Source: Roseivivax isoporae LMG 25204
GTDB taxonomy: Bacteria; Pseudomonadota; Alphaproteobacteria; Rhodobacterales; Rhodobacteraceae
Reading direction: 5' to 3'
NCBI RefSeq assembly: GCF_000521865.1
Contig: NZ_JAME01000012.1
Coordinates: 59,254-123,253, forward strand
DNA length: 64,000 bases
Shown here piece after piece: positions 27,166-35,857 of this stretch. A model generated the notes under the pieces. It saw only the letters and a list, made by a program, of their open reading frames with translations. It was not told the origin of the DNA and made no database searches. Positions within the stretch are counted from its first letter, which is position 1, and every line of letters begins with the position of its first letter. The translations under genes and the position numbers were made by a program.

Positions 27166-28394
27166 AGCCCTTCCTCCCGGCTGATGAGCTTGAAGAAGAA
27201 GACCGAGAACAGCAGCAGGCATCCGAAGATCACCACGGCCACAGCCGCCCCCGCGCCGATATTCGACACGGCGAAGGCCTGTTCGTAGACGTTCACGGTC
27301 AGGGTGCGCGTGCCTGCATTGCCGCCGGTCAGAAGGAAGATGTCGTCGAACTTGTTGAAGGTCCAGATGAAGCGCAACAGGAACAGCACCGACAGGATGC
27401 CCAGAAGCTGCGGCAGCGACAGGTACCAGAACTTCTGGAACGGTGACGCGCCGTCCATGTCGGCGGCCTCGTACATGTCCTCGGGGATGGACTGCATCCT
27501 GGCCAGGATGAACAGGAAGGACAGCGGGAAGTACCGCCAGATCTCGAACAGCGTCACCATGATCAGCGCGAGCGGCCGGTCGCCGAAGAAGTTGATGGCG
27601 GTGTCGGTCAGGCCCATCCGGATCAGCAGCGCGTTGGCCGATCCAGAGAACGGGTCGAACAGGATGACCCACGTGAAGGCAACCGCGATCACCGGAGCGA
27701 CGTAGGGGAACAGGTAGAGACCGCGGAGCACCCCCTGCCCCCGGAACGACCGGTCGAGCAGCATGGCGGCGAAAAGGCCGACGACCAGCGCACCGATGGT
27801 GCCGACGGTGGCGTAGAACAGCGTCACGCCCAGCACGCCCCAGAACTCGTCGCCGTCGAAGACGCGGGCGAAATTGTCCAACGTGAATTCCGCGTTGGTC
27901 AGGATGTTGGGAGCATTGCCGGTCAGAACCGGCGGGCTGGCTTCGGCCAGTTCGCCCAAGGCGTCCGGATCGCCCTGTGCCGAGACCAGGATCTCGATCT
28001 CGTCCCGGCCGCCGGCCTCCAGATCCCCCAGGTTGCAGAAGATCTCCGCACCCGTCACCTCGCAGCGGTCGTCGGCCTGCCGGATGGTCAGTCCCGGCGG
28101 AACTGTGTCGCTCATGGTGACGGCCGTGATGGGCACATCCCGCGAGGAATTGCGCAGGCGGTATTGCAGGCGCAGATCCTCGCCTTCGCCGCGCAGGCTT
28201 TCACGCACGACCGGCGCGGGCGGCCTCAGGTCGGCCAGGCCCACGGGCTTGAAGGAAATCCAGAAGATCGCGAGCAAGGGCAGCACCACGACCGCCGAGA
28301 CGATGGCCAGCGTCGGCAGGAGCAGCCCCCAGGCCAGTCGTGCCTCGCGGCGACCCAGCGCCCCGGGTCCCCTCGGTGGAATGGCGTTACTCAT
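27162..28394 (-). CDS. Sugar ABC transporter permease (MalF type) with inserted DUF11-like domain
   Basis: This 410-residue permease has TM1 at about 22-48, then a roughly 120-residue non-membrane insertion, then the ordinary MalF-like helices from about 185 and the EAA loop EDMYEAADMDGASPFQKF. The insertion (about 60-155) contains LQYRLRNSSRDVPITAV, SDTVPPGLTI and a cysteine pair C111/C120 in CEVTGAEIFCNLGDLEAGG. That pattern (beta sandwich, 'D.lP.gl', 'C..lG.L..G') is that of DUF11 repeats seen in surface proteins. By topology it should face the periplasm, where the E. coli MalF P2 loop meets the binding protein. The two folds are not claimed to be related. Confidence 0.85.
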   Translation of the reverse strand: MSNAIPPRGPGALGRREARLAWGLLLPTLAIVSAVVVLPLLAIFWISFKPVGLADLRPPAPVVRESLRGEGEDLRLQYRLRNSSRDVPITAVTMSDTVPPGLTIRQADDRCEVTGAEIFCNLGDLEAGGRDEIEILVSAQGDPDALGELAEASPPVLTGNAPNILTNAEFTLDNFARVFDGDEFWGVLGVTLFYATVGTIGALVVGLFAAMLLDRSFRGQGVLRGLYLFPYVAPVIAVAFTWVILFDPFSGSANALLIRMGLTDTAINFFGDRPLALIMVTLFEIWRYFPLSFLFILARMQSIPEDMYEAADMDGASPFQKFWYLSLPQLLGILSVLFLLRFIWTFNKFDDIFLLTGGNAGTRTLTVNVYEQAFAVSNIGAGAAVAVVIFGCLLLFSVFFFKLISREEGL

Positions 28395-28414
28395 GTGGTC
28401 CTCCCTGCCCGGTT

Positions 28415-28444
28415 CATGCGCGCCGGATCGCTCCGGCGCGCATG
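28415..28444 (-). terminator. Hairpin between binding-protein and permease genes
   Basis: A perfect 13-bp stem (28415-28427 with 28432-28444) with a four-base loop begins eight bases after the binding-protein stop. It lacks a U-tract and probably limits read-through or protects the binding-protein mRNA from 3' decay. Confidence 0.6.
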
Positions 28445-28451
28445 GTGTCGG

Positions 28452-29798
28452 TCACTCGATCGAGCCGAGTTCGTCGTTCATCTGCTGCACGGCCGCCGCG
28501 GCATCCATGGTGCCGTCGATGTACTGGCGGACGATGCGGTTGATGACCTGGCTGTTGACGATCTTCGACGCGAGCGCCAGCTGGCCGTCCTCGATGCCCC
28601 AGCGCTGCGCGGTGTCGAGGCCCGCCACGATCTCCTCGATCATCGCCGGATCGTAGAGCTCGGACAGCGGCGCCTTGCGGTCCACGCCCACGGGCAGCTG
28701 CGACCAGGCGTCGATGAATTCCTCGGGGTTTTCCTGCGTGCCCCGGCGCACCGGGAACTTGCCTTCCGGCGCGATGGCCAGCGTCTGGGTGTAGCCCTCG
28801 CTCATGGAGAACTCGAGGAACTGCTGCGCCTCGTCGAAGTCGGCATCGACGGTGATCCCGAAATACCGCAGATCGGCCCAGGCCGCGCCGTCCGGGTTGG
28901 ACGGACCCGAAAAGCTGGTGACGATCCCGGTCTTCGATGCCAGCTCGGCCGAGGTGGGATCGTCGTTGATCGTCGGCGGCGCGTCGTCGCGCAGCCCGGC
29001 CAGCTCGTCGAGGATGAATGGCGACCAGATGATCATCGCCGCCTCGCCAGAGAAGTAGAGCGTCCGCGACTGTTCCCAGAACAGCTCGCCCGGAGGCGAG
29101 GCGTCGGCGATGGTCTTGTAGAACTCCAGCACCTCGACGGTGCGCTCCTCGTCGAACCCGGTGAAGCCGTCCTCGCCCACGGGGCTCGCGCCGTTGGCCA
29201 GGAACACGTGTTCCAGGACCTGGCTCATGAAGTTGTCGTCCACCTTCGTGGCGGCGACGAATCCGAACATCTCCGGCGGGTTGTGGAGCGCCTCAACCGC
29301 GGCGGTCACGTTGGCATAGCTGTTCGGCGGCTCGAGCCCGTTCTCCTCGAACAGATCCTTGCGGTAGAGGATCATCTGCGTCCAGCCATCTACCGGTACG
29401 GCCGCATAGCCGTCTTCGGTGGACGCGAATTCCAGCGCACCCGGCGCGAAGGTGTCGGGACCGAGCGTCTCGATAACCTCGGTCGCGGCCTCGACGTCGA
29501 GGATCCCGGCCTCGACCCAGGGCAAGGCGTATTGCAGGGTGTGATAGATCACGTCGGGCAGGTCCCCGGCCGCGAAGGCCGCGGTGGCACGCGTGCCGAG
29601 ATCGCTCTCGGTCACCGGGATCACTTCGACCGCGATTCCCGACGCCTCCTCGAAATCTGCCGCAAGCTGCTGCTGCCGCTCGAGGCGCTCGGGCTGCTCC
29701 TCGGTCGTCCAGAACCGGATGTCGGCGGTGGCCGGTGCCGCGACAAGCACCGTCAGCGCGGTGCCCATCAGGGCCCGGGCAAGGGTCGTGGTGGTCAT
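28452..29798 (-). CDS. Sugar ABC transporter substrate-binding protein
   Basis: The 448-residue product has a Sec signal peptide (MTTTTLARALMGTALTVLVA, cleavage near ATA-DIRFW) and an extracellular solute-binding family 1 fold: IRFWTTEEQPERL, ITVIP-like VEVIPVTESDLGTR, DLPDVIYHTLQY, AMIIWSPFILDEL. Family 1 proteins bind oligosaccharides or glycosides. It is the second gene of the LacI operon and follows the regulator by 22 bases with GGGAGGAAG in front of its ATG. The glycoside bound is probably the substrate of the GH63-type enzyme. Confidence 0.9.
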   Translation of the reverse strand: MTTTTLARALMGTALTVLVAAPATADIRFWTTEEQPERLERQQQLAADFEEASGIAVEVIPVTESDLGTRATAAFAAGDLPDVIYHTLQYALPWVEAGILDVEAATEVIETLGPDTFAPGALEFASTEDGYAAVPVDGWTQMILYRKDLFEENGLEPPNSYANVTAAVEALHNPPEMFGFVAATKVDDNFMSQVLEHVFLANGASPVGEDGFTGFDEERTVEVLEFYKTIADASPPGELFWEQSRTLYFSGEAAMIIWSPFILDELAGLRDDAPPTINDDPTSAELASKTGIVTSFSGPSNPDGAAWADLRYFGITVDADFDEAQQFLEFSMSEGYTQTLAIAPEGKFPVRRGTQENPEEFIDAWSQLPVGVDRKAPLSELYDPAMIEEIVAGLDTAQRWGIEDGQLALASKIVNSQVINRIVRQYIDGTMDAAAAVQQMNDELGSIE

Positions 29799-29820
29799 GG
29801 TCTTCCTCCCAAAAATGGCT

Positions 29821-30840
29821 TCAATTTCCTGGCGGCGGTCCGTCCGTGCCGCCTTCCCGCAGGACGGCGTCGGCCGTCTCCCGCAGTTCGTGGGGATCGG
29901 TCCCGCCGATCCGCGCGATCAGCATCTCGGCCAGCCGCGTGCCCGCGGCGACCTGGTCGACCGCGAACGTCGTCAGGGGCGGCTCCATCGCCTGTCCCTC
30001 GCGGCTGCCGTCGTAGCCGATGATCGAGATGTCGTGCCCGACCTTGAGGCCCCTCGCCCGGCAACTCCGCACGGCTCCGACGGCCAGGAGATCGGTGGCG
30101 CAGATCACGCCGGTCGGCGGCGCGTCACCGTCCAGCAGCGCCTCGAGCGCCGCCGCCCCGTCCTCGGCCGTGGCGTGACCCGTCGTGATGCAGGGCGAAA
30201 GGCCGGCCTCGGTCATGCCCGTACGGTAGCCGTCCAGGCGCTTCGTCGCGTAGGTATAGATCGAATCCGCACCGATGAACGCGATGCGCCGATGGCCGAA
30301 CGTGGCGAGCCGCGTCACCGCCTGCTGCATGGCGCGCTCGCCGCGGATGTCGAACCAGGCGCACTCCGTGCTGTCCTCGGTGCGTCCGAACAGGACGAAG
30401 GGAAAGCCCGCATCGCGCAGCAGCGCGACGCGCGGGTCCTGACGCAGGGTGCGCGGCAGGATGAAGCCGTCGGCCTTCCGCTCGGTGATCAGGCGCAGAT
30501 AGGTTTCCAGGCCCTCGTCCTCGCTTTCGGCGGTCGCGACGGTGAGCGTCCAGTCCTGCGCCGAGGCCGCCCGGGTGATGCCCCGCAGGAATTCGGCAAG
30601 GAACGGACGCTGCGCGTCGTGTTGCTCCATCTGCAGGACAAGTCCGATCGAACGGGACCGGCCCGTGCGGATCGACTGCGCCAGCGCGAGGGGACGGTAT
30701 CCGATCCGCTCGGACGCCTCCCGCACCCGCGCGACAGTGGCAGGACTGATGTCGGGATAGCCGTTCAGCGCACGCGACACCGTGCCCTTCGACAGGCCGG
30801 TCTCGGTCGCCAGATCGCGCAGCGTGATGCGGCGGGTCAT
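29821..30840 (-). CDS. LacI-family transcriptional regulator
   Basis: The 339-residue protein has the LacI DNA-binding head at its N-terminus (MTRRITLRDLATETGLSKGT, hinge RIGYRPLALAQSIRTG) and a periplasmic-binding-protein-like sensor domain (GLVLQMEQHD, GFILPRT, ICATDLLAVGAVR, IIGYDGSREG). It should repress the glycoside transport operon until its sugar ligand binds. The ATG at 30840 follows GGAAGGAGAG; the open frame further 5' is not LacI-like. It is the first gene of the operon, and a perfect CGAAACCGGTTTCG operator lies 37 bases upstream, indicating control of itself and all following genes. Confidence 0.93.
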   Translation of the reverse strand: MTRRITLRDLATETGLSKGTVSRALNGYPDISPATVARVREASERIGYRPLALAQSIRTGRSRSIGLVLQMEQHDAQRPFLAEFLRGITRAASAQDWTLTVATAESEDEGLETYLRLITERKADGFILPRTLRQDPRVALLRDAGFPFVLFGRTEDSTECAWFDIRGERAMQQAVTRLATFGHRRIAFIGADSIYTYATKRLDGYRTGMTEAGLSPCITTGHATAEDGAAALEALLDGDAPPTGVICATDLLAVGAVRSCRARGLKVGHDISIIGYDGSREGQAMEPPLTTFAVDQVAAGTRLAEMLIARIGGTDPHELRETADAVLREGGTDGPPPGN

Positions 30841-30854
30841 CCCGTCTCTCCTTC

Positions 30855-30890
30855 CAATGGGGTCCATTGAACGCACCGAAACCGGTTTCG
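30855..30890 (-). promoter_or_regulatory. LacI-type operator region
   Basis: Two dyads lie upstream of the lacI-type gene. One is the perfect 14-bp palindrome CGAAACCGGTTTCG (30877-30890), the central-CG form typical of LacI-family sites. The other is CAATGG-GGT-CCATTG (30855-30869), close to the ribosome site. The rest of the 319-base gap up to the XRE gene shows no coding sequence, apart from the hairpin that ends the XRE gene. Confidence 0.7.
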
Positions 30891-31120
30891 TCAACCACTT
30901 TGGCTCGAGTCCCGTCGCGAATGGCCGATTGCCGGCATCGGCACCGGCCGGAAGCAATCGGTTCGGATGGATCGGCACCGGCCGCGCTCGCGCCTCCGGC
31001 AACCGCACGGATACCGGTGTCTCAATGGTCTGGCCGTTGCCTCGATGTTCCGGTGGGACCTCGACAATCCGGTGAGGCAGCCGCGTTCGGGCTCTGAGCC
31101 TCATCGCCCTCGGAATGCGG

Positions 31121-31155
31121 CGGACGCTGCAGACCGCCGTGGTCCGCAGCGTTCG
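31121..31155 (-). terminator. Stem-loop after the XRE regulator gene
   Basis: A 10-bp outer stem (31121-31130 with 31146-31155, one G:U pair) and a 4-bp inner stem (31132-31135 with 31141-31144) form a long hairpin that starts four bases after the stop codon at 31160. No U-tract follows, so termination is likely but not certain. Confidence 0.5.
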
Positions 31156-31159
31156 GAGT

Positions 31160-31966
31160 TCACAGCTGTTCGACCTCGAAAATCGAATCGTGCAGGGGGC
31201 CGTCGTGCCGGACCAGCGCGACGATCCGGGGATCGAGCGTCTGCGGATCGAAGGTACCGCACTGCGCCAGCGCGCGCTTCGGATCCACGTTCTGCCCGAG
31301 ATAGTCGAGCAGCACGCGCGAGGCGGCCGGTTTGCGGCCGCGCTTCAACGGGCCGCCCGTCTGGATGCCCAGCAGGTAGTCGATCCCGGCCGAATAGGAC
31401 GGGTAGAGCATCATCTGCGTCACCGATGACGACAGCAGGCACTCGTTTTCCACCACGTTGATCCGTTCGCCGAGGTAGAACGCCAGCCCTTCGTACTTGT
31501 AGACGTCCCGCGCCCCGGCCGGCCCGCTGTTGTCGCGCTCGATGTTCTTCCACAGGTAGTATCCGTCGCGCCGGGTCAGCAGCGCGAAGGACCGAATGAT
31601 CTGACCGGGCGTGCTGTAGGAGAAGAAGTAGCGGAAGTAGGCGCCGCAATAGCGGTCGAGCGGCGCGGAAAACTGGTTCAGGCGTTTCAGCGTGGGACCG
31701 ATCGGCGATGACTCGGCCTCGGGCACGGGGCGCCGCCGCAGCGAGATCAGCTCGACGAAACGGGGCGTCTCCATCAGCAGTTCCGCTTCCGTGACGCCGA
31801 AAAAATCGCAGATCTTGCGCGTGTTGTGCCGCGACGGACGCACCGCGCCAGCCAGGTACTTGTTGAATTGCTGCCGGTTGATCCCGATCCGACGGCAGAC
31901 ATGCGCGATCGAGGGAAACAGGCTGCAGGCATAGGACAGGTTGGCAGGAAGCGGATCGGATATCAT
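31160..31966 (-). CDS. XRE-type helix-turn-helix regulator
   Basis: The 268-residue protein has an N-terminal helix-turn-helix (about 20-65: HVCRRIGINRQQFNKYL, PSRHNTRKICDFFGVTEAEL). A roughly 190-residue C-terminal domain of unknown fold follows, rich in aromatic residues (YCGAYFRYFFSYS, YYLWKNIERD). Paralogues with this layout are widespread in Rhodobacteraceae beside transport and catabolic operons; a ligand has not been assigned as far as I know. It is divergent from the CocE/NonD hydrolase gene, and the shared gap holds three copies of a GACGCA/TGCGTC motif that also appears before the peptide-transport operon. Confidence 0.75.
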   Translation of the reverse strand: MISDPLPANLSYACSLFPSIAHVCRRIGINRQQFNKYLAGAVRPSRHNTRKICDFFGVTEAELLMETPRFVELISLRRRPVPEAESSPIGPTLKRLNQFSAPLDRYCGAYFRYFFSYSTPGQIIRSFALLTRRDGYYLWKNIERDNSGPAGARDVYKYEGLAFYLGERINVVENECLLSSSVTQMMLYPSYSAGIDYLLGIQTGGPLKRGRKPAASRVLLDYLGQNVDPKRALAQCGTFDPQTLDPRIVALVRHDGPLHDSIFEVEQL

Positions 31967-31981
31967 GATCTGACGCTATCC

Positions 31982-32029
31982 GACGCACTTTTCATGTCAA
32001 CCTGCGTCGCGCCGCGAAGTTGTGACGCA
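31982..32029. promoter_or_regulatory. Candidate XRE operator region (GACGCA motifs)
   Basis: Between the divergent XRE and hydrolase genes lie GACGCA (31982-31987), TGCGTC (32003-32008) and GACGCA (32024-32029), the last preceded by GCGAAGTTG (32014-32022). The same hexamer pair and the same nonamer recur at 34103-34142 before the peptide ABC operon. They are candidate binding sites of the XRE regulator. Confidence 0.4.
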
Positions 32030-32079
32030 AGCAGGCGCATGACAGGTTGGCGCCGACACCGTCAAGGGAGCGCCTCTGC

Positions 32080-34089
32080 ATGGACCAGCGACCGACCAGC
32101 CATCACGACGTCATCGAAGAGCGGCATGTCGAAATCACGCTGCCCGATGGCTGCGTCCTTGCCGCGCGCATATGGCGCCCCGCGGATGCGGCGCCGGTCC
32201 CGGGGATCCTCGAATACCTCCCCTACCGCAAGGGTGACGGCACGCTGGCGCGGGACGCGGTACGCGCGCCCCACCTGGCCGCGCACGGCTATGCCTATGT
32301 CCGCGTCGACCTGCGCGGCACCGGTGAGTCCGAAGGGCTGATGGTCGACGAATACACCGCGCAGGAGCTTCAGGACGGCTGCGACGTGATCGACTGGATC
32401 GCCGCGCAGGACTGGTGCGACGGCAAGGTCGGCATGGTCGGTATCTCGTGGGGTGGCTTCAACGGCCTTCAGATCGCCGCGCTTCAGCCGCCGGCACTCA
32501 AGGCGGTGGTGTCCATCGCCTCGACCGACGACCGGTACGCGGACGACGTCCATTACATGGGCGGGACGATGGTGGTCGATCAGATCTCGTGGGCGTCGAA
32601 CATGTTCGCGATCAACACCTTGCCGCCGGACCCCGACCTTGTCGGCGGCAAGTGGCGCGAGATGTGGATGCAGCGCCTCCGGGGCTCGGGCCTGTGGCTG
32701 AAGAACTGGCTCGAGCACCAGCGCCGCGATGCCTTCTGGAAGCACGGTTCGGTCTGCGAGGACATCTCCCGCATCGAGGTGCCGGTCTACGCGGTCTCGG
32801 GCTGGGCAGACGGCTACTGCCGCACCGTCTTTCGCCTGATGGAAACGCTGCAGGGGCCGAAGAAGGGCCTCGTGGGTCCATGGTCGCACAAGTACCCGCA
32901 TATCGGCGTGCCCGGTCCCGCGATCGACTGGGCGGCCGAGGAGCTGCGCTGGTGGGACCATTGGCTGAAGGGGATCGATACCGGCATCATGGATGAGCCC
33001 CAGTTGCGGCTGTACCTGCAGGATCACGCGGAGCCGGCCAGCCACTACGCCCACCGCGACGGGCGCTGGATCGAGGAGCCGTCCTGGCCATCGCCAAACG
33101 TCGAGCGGACGGCGTATGCCCTCGGTGCCGACGGGTCGCTCGGGCTCGATGCCGGGCCCGCAGGCACGCGACGGATCCTGTCGCCGCTGGGGACAGGGAT
33201 CGCGGGCGGCAAATGGTGCTCCTATGCGATGCCCGGCGATCAGCCGGTCGACCAGCGACGCGACGATGCCGGCAGCCTCGTGTTCGAGACCGCGCCCCTC
33301 GATGCACCGCTGGACATCGCGGGCGATGCGGCTCTCGAGCTCACGTTCAGCGTGGACCGACCGGTGGCGCAGGTGGCTGCGCGTCTGGTCGACGTGGCGC
33401 CGCACGGCGCGGCCACGCGCGTCAGCTACGGCCTGCTGAACCTGACACATCGTGACAGCCACGAGACGCCCGAGGCGCTGGTTCCGGGCGAGACCTATAC
33501 CGCGACCGTACCGTTCAAGCACGTGGCGCAGACCTTCCGCGCCGGCCATCGCCTACGGCTGTCCCTCTCGACCAGCTATTTCCCCGTCGCCTGGCCCGCA
33601 CCGGAACCCGTCGAACTGACGGTGGACACCGCGAATACCCGTCTGATCCTGCCGGTGCGCAAGGCGACCGACGATCCGACGCCGCGCGACCTCGGCACGC
33701 CCAGGGGCGCCCCGCCGATGCAGGCGGAGACCCTGTCGCCGGCCCGCGCGGACTGGGTGGTGACCGAGAGCCTTGCCACGGGCGAGACCCGCATCACGGT
33801 CACCGACGATTCGGGCCGCATCCGCATCGCAGACAACGGCATCACCACCGGCGCGGCCGGCGTCGAGACCTATTCCTTCACCGGCGACGACTGGCGATCG
33901 TTCAAGGGACACGTCGTCTGGGATCTCGAGATGTCGCGCGGCGACTGGCGGATGACCAGCCGCACCGAAACCGAGATGACCGCGACCGCCACGCATTTCA
34001 TCGTCAGGGCGCGGCTGGTGGCCAAGGAGGGCGACCGGATCGCCCACGAGGACAGCTGGGATTGCGAAATCCCGCGTGACCTCGGGTAA
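32080..34089 (+). CDS. CocE/NonD-family (S15) serine hydrolase
   Basis: The 669-residue enzyme has an alpha/beta-hydrolase core (about 20-310) with nucleophile S123 in VGISWGGFNG, acid D in VSGWADGYC and histidine in GPWSHKYPH. A C-terminal jelly-roll (about 330-560: VPGETYTATVPFKHVAQTF, FRAGHRLRLSLSTSYFP) is typical of CocE, alpha-amino-acid ester hydrolases and X-Pro dipeptidyl peptidases. About 100 further residues follow. Such enzymes cut esters, amides or peptides. There is no signal peptide, so it acts in the cytoplasm. It precedes a dipeptide/oligopeptide importer by 161 bases, so the imported compound is its likely substrate. The ATG at 32080 follows AGGGAG. Confidence 0.85.
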   Translation: MDQRPTSHHDVIEERHVEITLPDGCVLAARIWRPADAAPVPGILEYLPYRKGDGTLARDAVRAPHLAAHGYAYVRVDLRGTGESEGLMVDEYTAQELQDGCDVIDWIAAQDWCDGKVGMVGISWGGFNGLQIAALQPPALKAVVSIASTDDRYADDVHYMGGTMVVDQISWASNMFAINTLPPDPDLVGGKWREMWMQRLRGSGLWLKNWLEHQRRDAFWKHGSVCEDISRIEVPVYAVSGWADGYCRTVFRLMETLQGPKKGLVGPWSHKYPHIGVPGPAIDWAAEELRWWDHWLKGIDTGIMDEPQLRLYLQDHAEPASHYAHRDGRWIEEPSWPSPNVERTAYALGADGSLGLDAGPAGTRRILSPLGTGIAGGKWCSYAMPGDQPVDQRRDDAGSLVFETAPLDAPLDIAGDAALELTFSVDRPVAQVAARLVDVAPHGAATRVSYGLLNLTHRDSHETPEALVPGETYTATVPFKHVAQTFRAGHRLRLSLSTSYFPVAWPAPEPVELTVDTANTRLILPVRKATDDPTPRDLGTPRGAPPMQAETLSPARADWVVTESLATGETRITVTDDSGRIRIADNGITTGAAGVETYSFTGDDWRSFKGHVVWDLEMSRGDWRMTSRTETEMTATATHFIVRARLVAKEGDRIAHEDSWDCEIPRDLG

Positions 34090-34102
34090 TCATTCGCAGA
34101 GT

Positions 34103-34142
34103 GACGCATGAACTGCGTCTTTCGGCGGTCTTTGCGAAGTTG
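34103..34142 (+). promoter_or_regulatory. GACGCA-TGCGTC hairpin and GCGAAGTTG motif upstream of peptide importer
   Basis: GACGCA (34103-34108) and TGCGTC (34114-34119) form an inverted repeat with a five-base spacer, then GCGAAGTTG (34134-34142). Both elements are shared with the XRE/hydrolase intergenic region. The inverted repeat followed by TTTC could alternatively be a weak terminator for the hydrolase gene. Confidence 0.4.
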
Positions 34143-34250
34143 CGCGGAGCGATTCCGGGACGGATCATAGGGCCACGCGCTGTTCGCCTTGGCGCGGCGC
34201 CCAGAACAACAAGAGCGGCCGCGTGACGGCCCTGCAGGGAGAAGACAACC

Positions 34251-35837
34251 ATGACCGACACCGCCTTCCGAAATGACCTCGGCCGCCGGGCGTTCCTGAA
34301 AACCGCAGCGGCGACCGGTCTTGCTGCCGCCACGATGCCGCTCGGCTCGCGCATATGGGCGCAGTCGGGCAAGGTGCTGCGCGTCAGCTCCTACGCCGAT
34401 CTCGATGCGCTCGACCCCGGGTTCTACCAGAACGGCTACAACGTCGACGTGATGAACTGCATCTACTCGAAGTTGATACGCTACACGCCGGGCCGCGAAT
34501 GGGACTGGGAACTGGAAGCCGCCGAAGAGATCGAGCAGGTCGACGATACCCACATCCGCTTCAAGCTGAAGGAAGGGTTGATGTTCACCGGCGGCTACGG
34601 CGAGATGACCGCCGAGGACGTCAAGTTTTCGTTCGAGCGCGTGCTGGAGCACGACAGCCCGGTGAAAAGCGACTGGGGTCCGCTGAACAAGGTCGACGTC
34701 ACCGGCAAGTACGAGGGCGTGATCGTCCTGAACGAGCCGTTCCAGCCCCTCTGGACCATCACCCTGCCCTATGGCACCGGGCACATCGTGTCGAAAAAGG
34801 CCGTGATGGAAGCCACCGGCGACGGCGGCAACTTCGGCATGACGCCCCCCGCCTTTTCCGGCCCCTACATCCTCCAGGAATGGCGGCCCAACCAGTATGT
34901 CCACCTCGTCCGGAACCCGGACTGGACCGGCGAGGCGCCCGGATTCGACGAAATCCGCATCCTGCCGATGGACGACACCAAGACCGCCGAGCGCGCCTAC
35001 GAGGCGGGCGATCTGGACTACACGGAGATCACGCTGTCCTCGCTGGCGGACTACCGCGGCAACGAACCCGAGAACACGGTGATCGAGGAGTATCCCTCGC
35101 TCTACTACGTGTGGCTGGGCATGAACCTCGACAATCCCGCGCTGCAGGACGAGAACCTGCGCAAGGCGATCCAGTACGCGATCAATTCCGAACAGATCAT
35201 CGACGCGGCGTATTTCGGAGAAGCGGCCCCGGCGACGGGCATGATCGCGCCGGGCCTGCCGGGCCACCGCGAAACCCCGTCGGTGCCCGTGACAGGCGAT
35301 CTGGACAAGGCGCGCGAATATCTCGAAGCCGCCGGCGGCCCGCCGTCCGAGCCGCTGACGATCGACGCGCTGAACGCCACCGTCTGGAAGACGATGGCCG
35401 AGGTGATCCAGGCGCAACTCGCGCAGATCGGCATCCAGACGCAGATCAACGTGCAGGATTCCGGATCGTTCTGGACGCTCGGCATGGAAAGCGAAGGCGA
35501 GCGCTGGAAGGACATGCAGCTCGTTCTCAACCGGTTCTCGATGCTGCCCGACCCGTATTACGCGTCGAGCTGGTTCGTGTCCGACCAGGTCGGCATCTGG
35601 AACTGGGAGCGGTTCTCGAACGCGGAATTCGACGAGCTGCACAAGCTCGCGCTGAGCGAGACGGACGCCGACACGCGCGCCGAGATGTATCGCAAGATGC
35701 AGGACCTCATGGAGGCGACCGGCGCCTACAAGTTCATCACCCACGAAGGCAGCCCGGTGATGTACCGGCAAGGGCTGGAACCGGCGCTGCGCCCGGACGG
35801 ACGCCCGCTGTTCATCGACTTCGACGGCACGGTCTGA
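34251..35837 (+). CDS. Peptide/opine-type ABC transporter substrate-binding protein (Tat-exported)
   Basis: The 528-residue protein begins with a twin-arginine signal (GRRAFLKTAAATGLAAA) and then has the family 5 (DppA/OppA) fold: VLRVSSYADLDALDPGF, FKLKEGLMFTGGYGEMTAED, GPYILQEW, AIQYAINSEQIID. It would be exported folded and deliver a peptide-like or amide ligand to the membrane pair. AGGGAGAAG precedes the ATG. It heads a five-gene operon with all parts of a Dpp/Opp importer. Confidence 0.92.
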   Translation: MTDTAFRNDLGRRAFLKTAAATGLAAATMPLGSRIWAQSGKVLRVSSYADLDALDPGFYQNGYNVDVMNCIYSKLIRYTPGREWDWELEAAEEIEQVDDTHIRFKLKEGLMFTGGYGEMTAEDVKFSFERVLEHDSPVKSDWGPLNKVDVTGKYEGVIVLNEPFQPLWTITLPYGTGHIVSKKAVMEATGDGGNFGMTPPAFSGPYILQEWRPNQYVHLVRNPDWTGEAPGFDEIRILPMDDTKTAERAYEAGDLDYTEITLSSLADYRGNEPENTVIEEYPSLYYVWLGMNLDNPALQDENLRKAIQYAINSEQIIDAAYFGEAAPATGMIAPGLPGHRETPSVPVTGDLDKAREYLEAAGGPPSEPLTIDALNATVWKTMAEVIQAQLAQIGIQTQINVQDSGSFWTLGMESEGERWKDMQLVLNRFSMLPDPYYASSWFVSDQVGIWNWERFSNAEFDELHKLALSETDADTRAEMYRKMQDLMEATGAYKFITHEGSPVMYRQGLEPALRPDGRPLFIDFDGTV

Positions 35838-35857
35838 GCGCAAGGGAGACCGCGACC

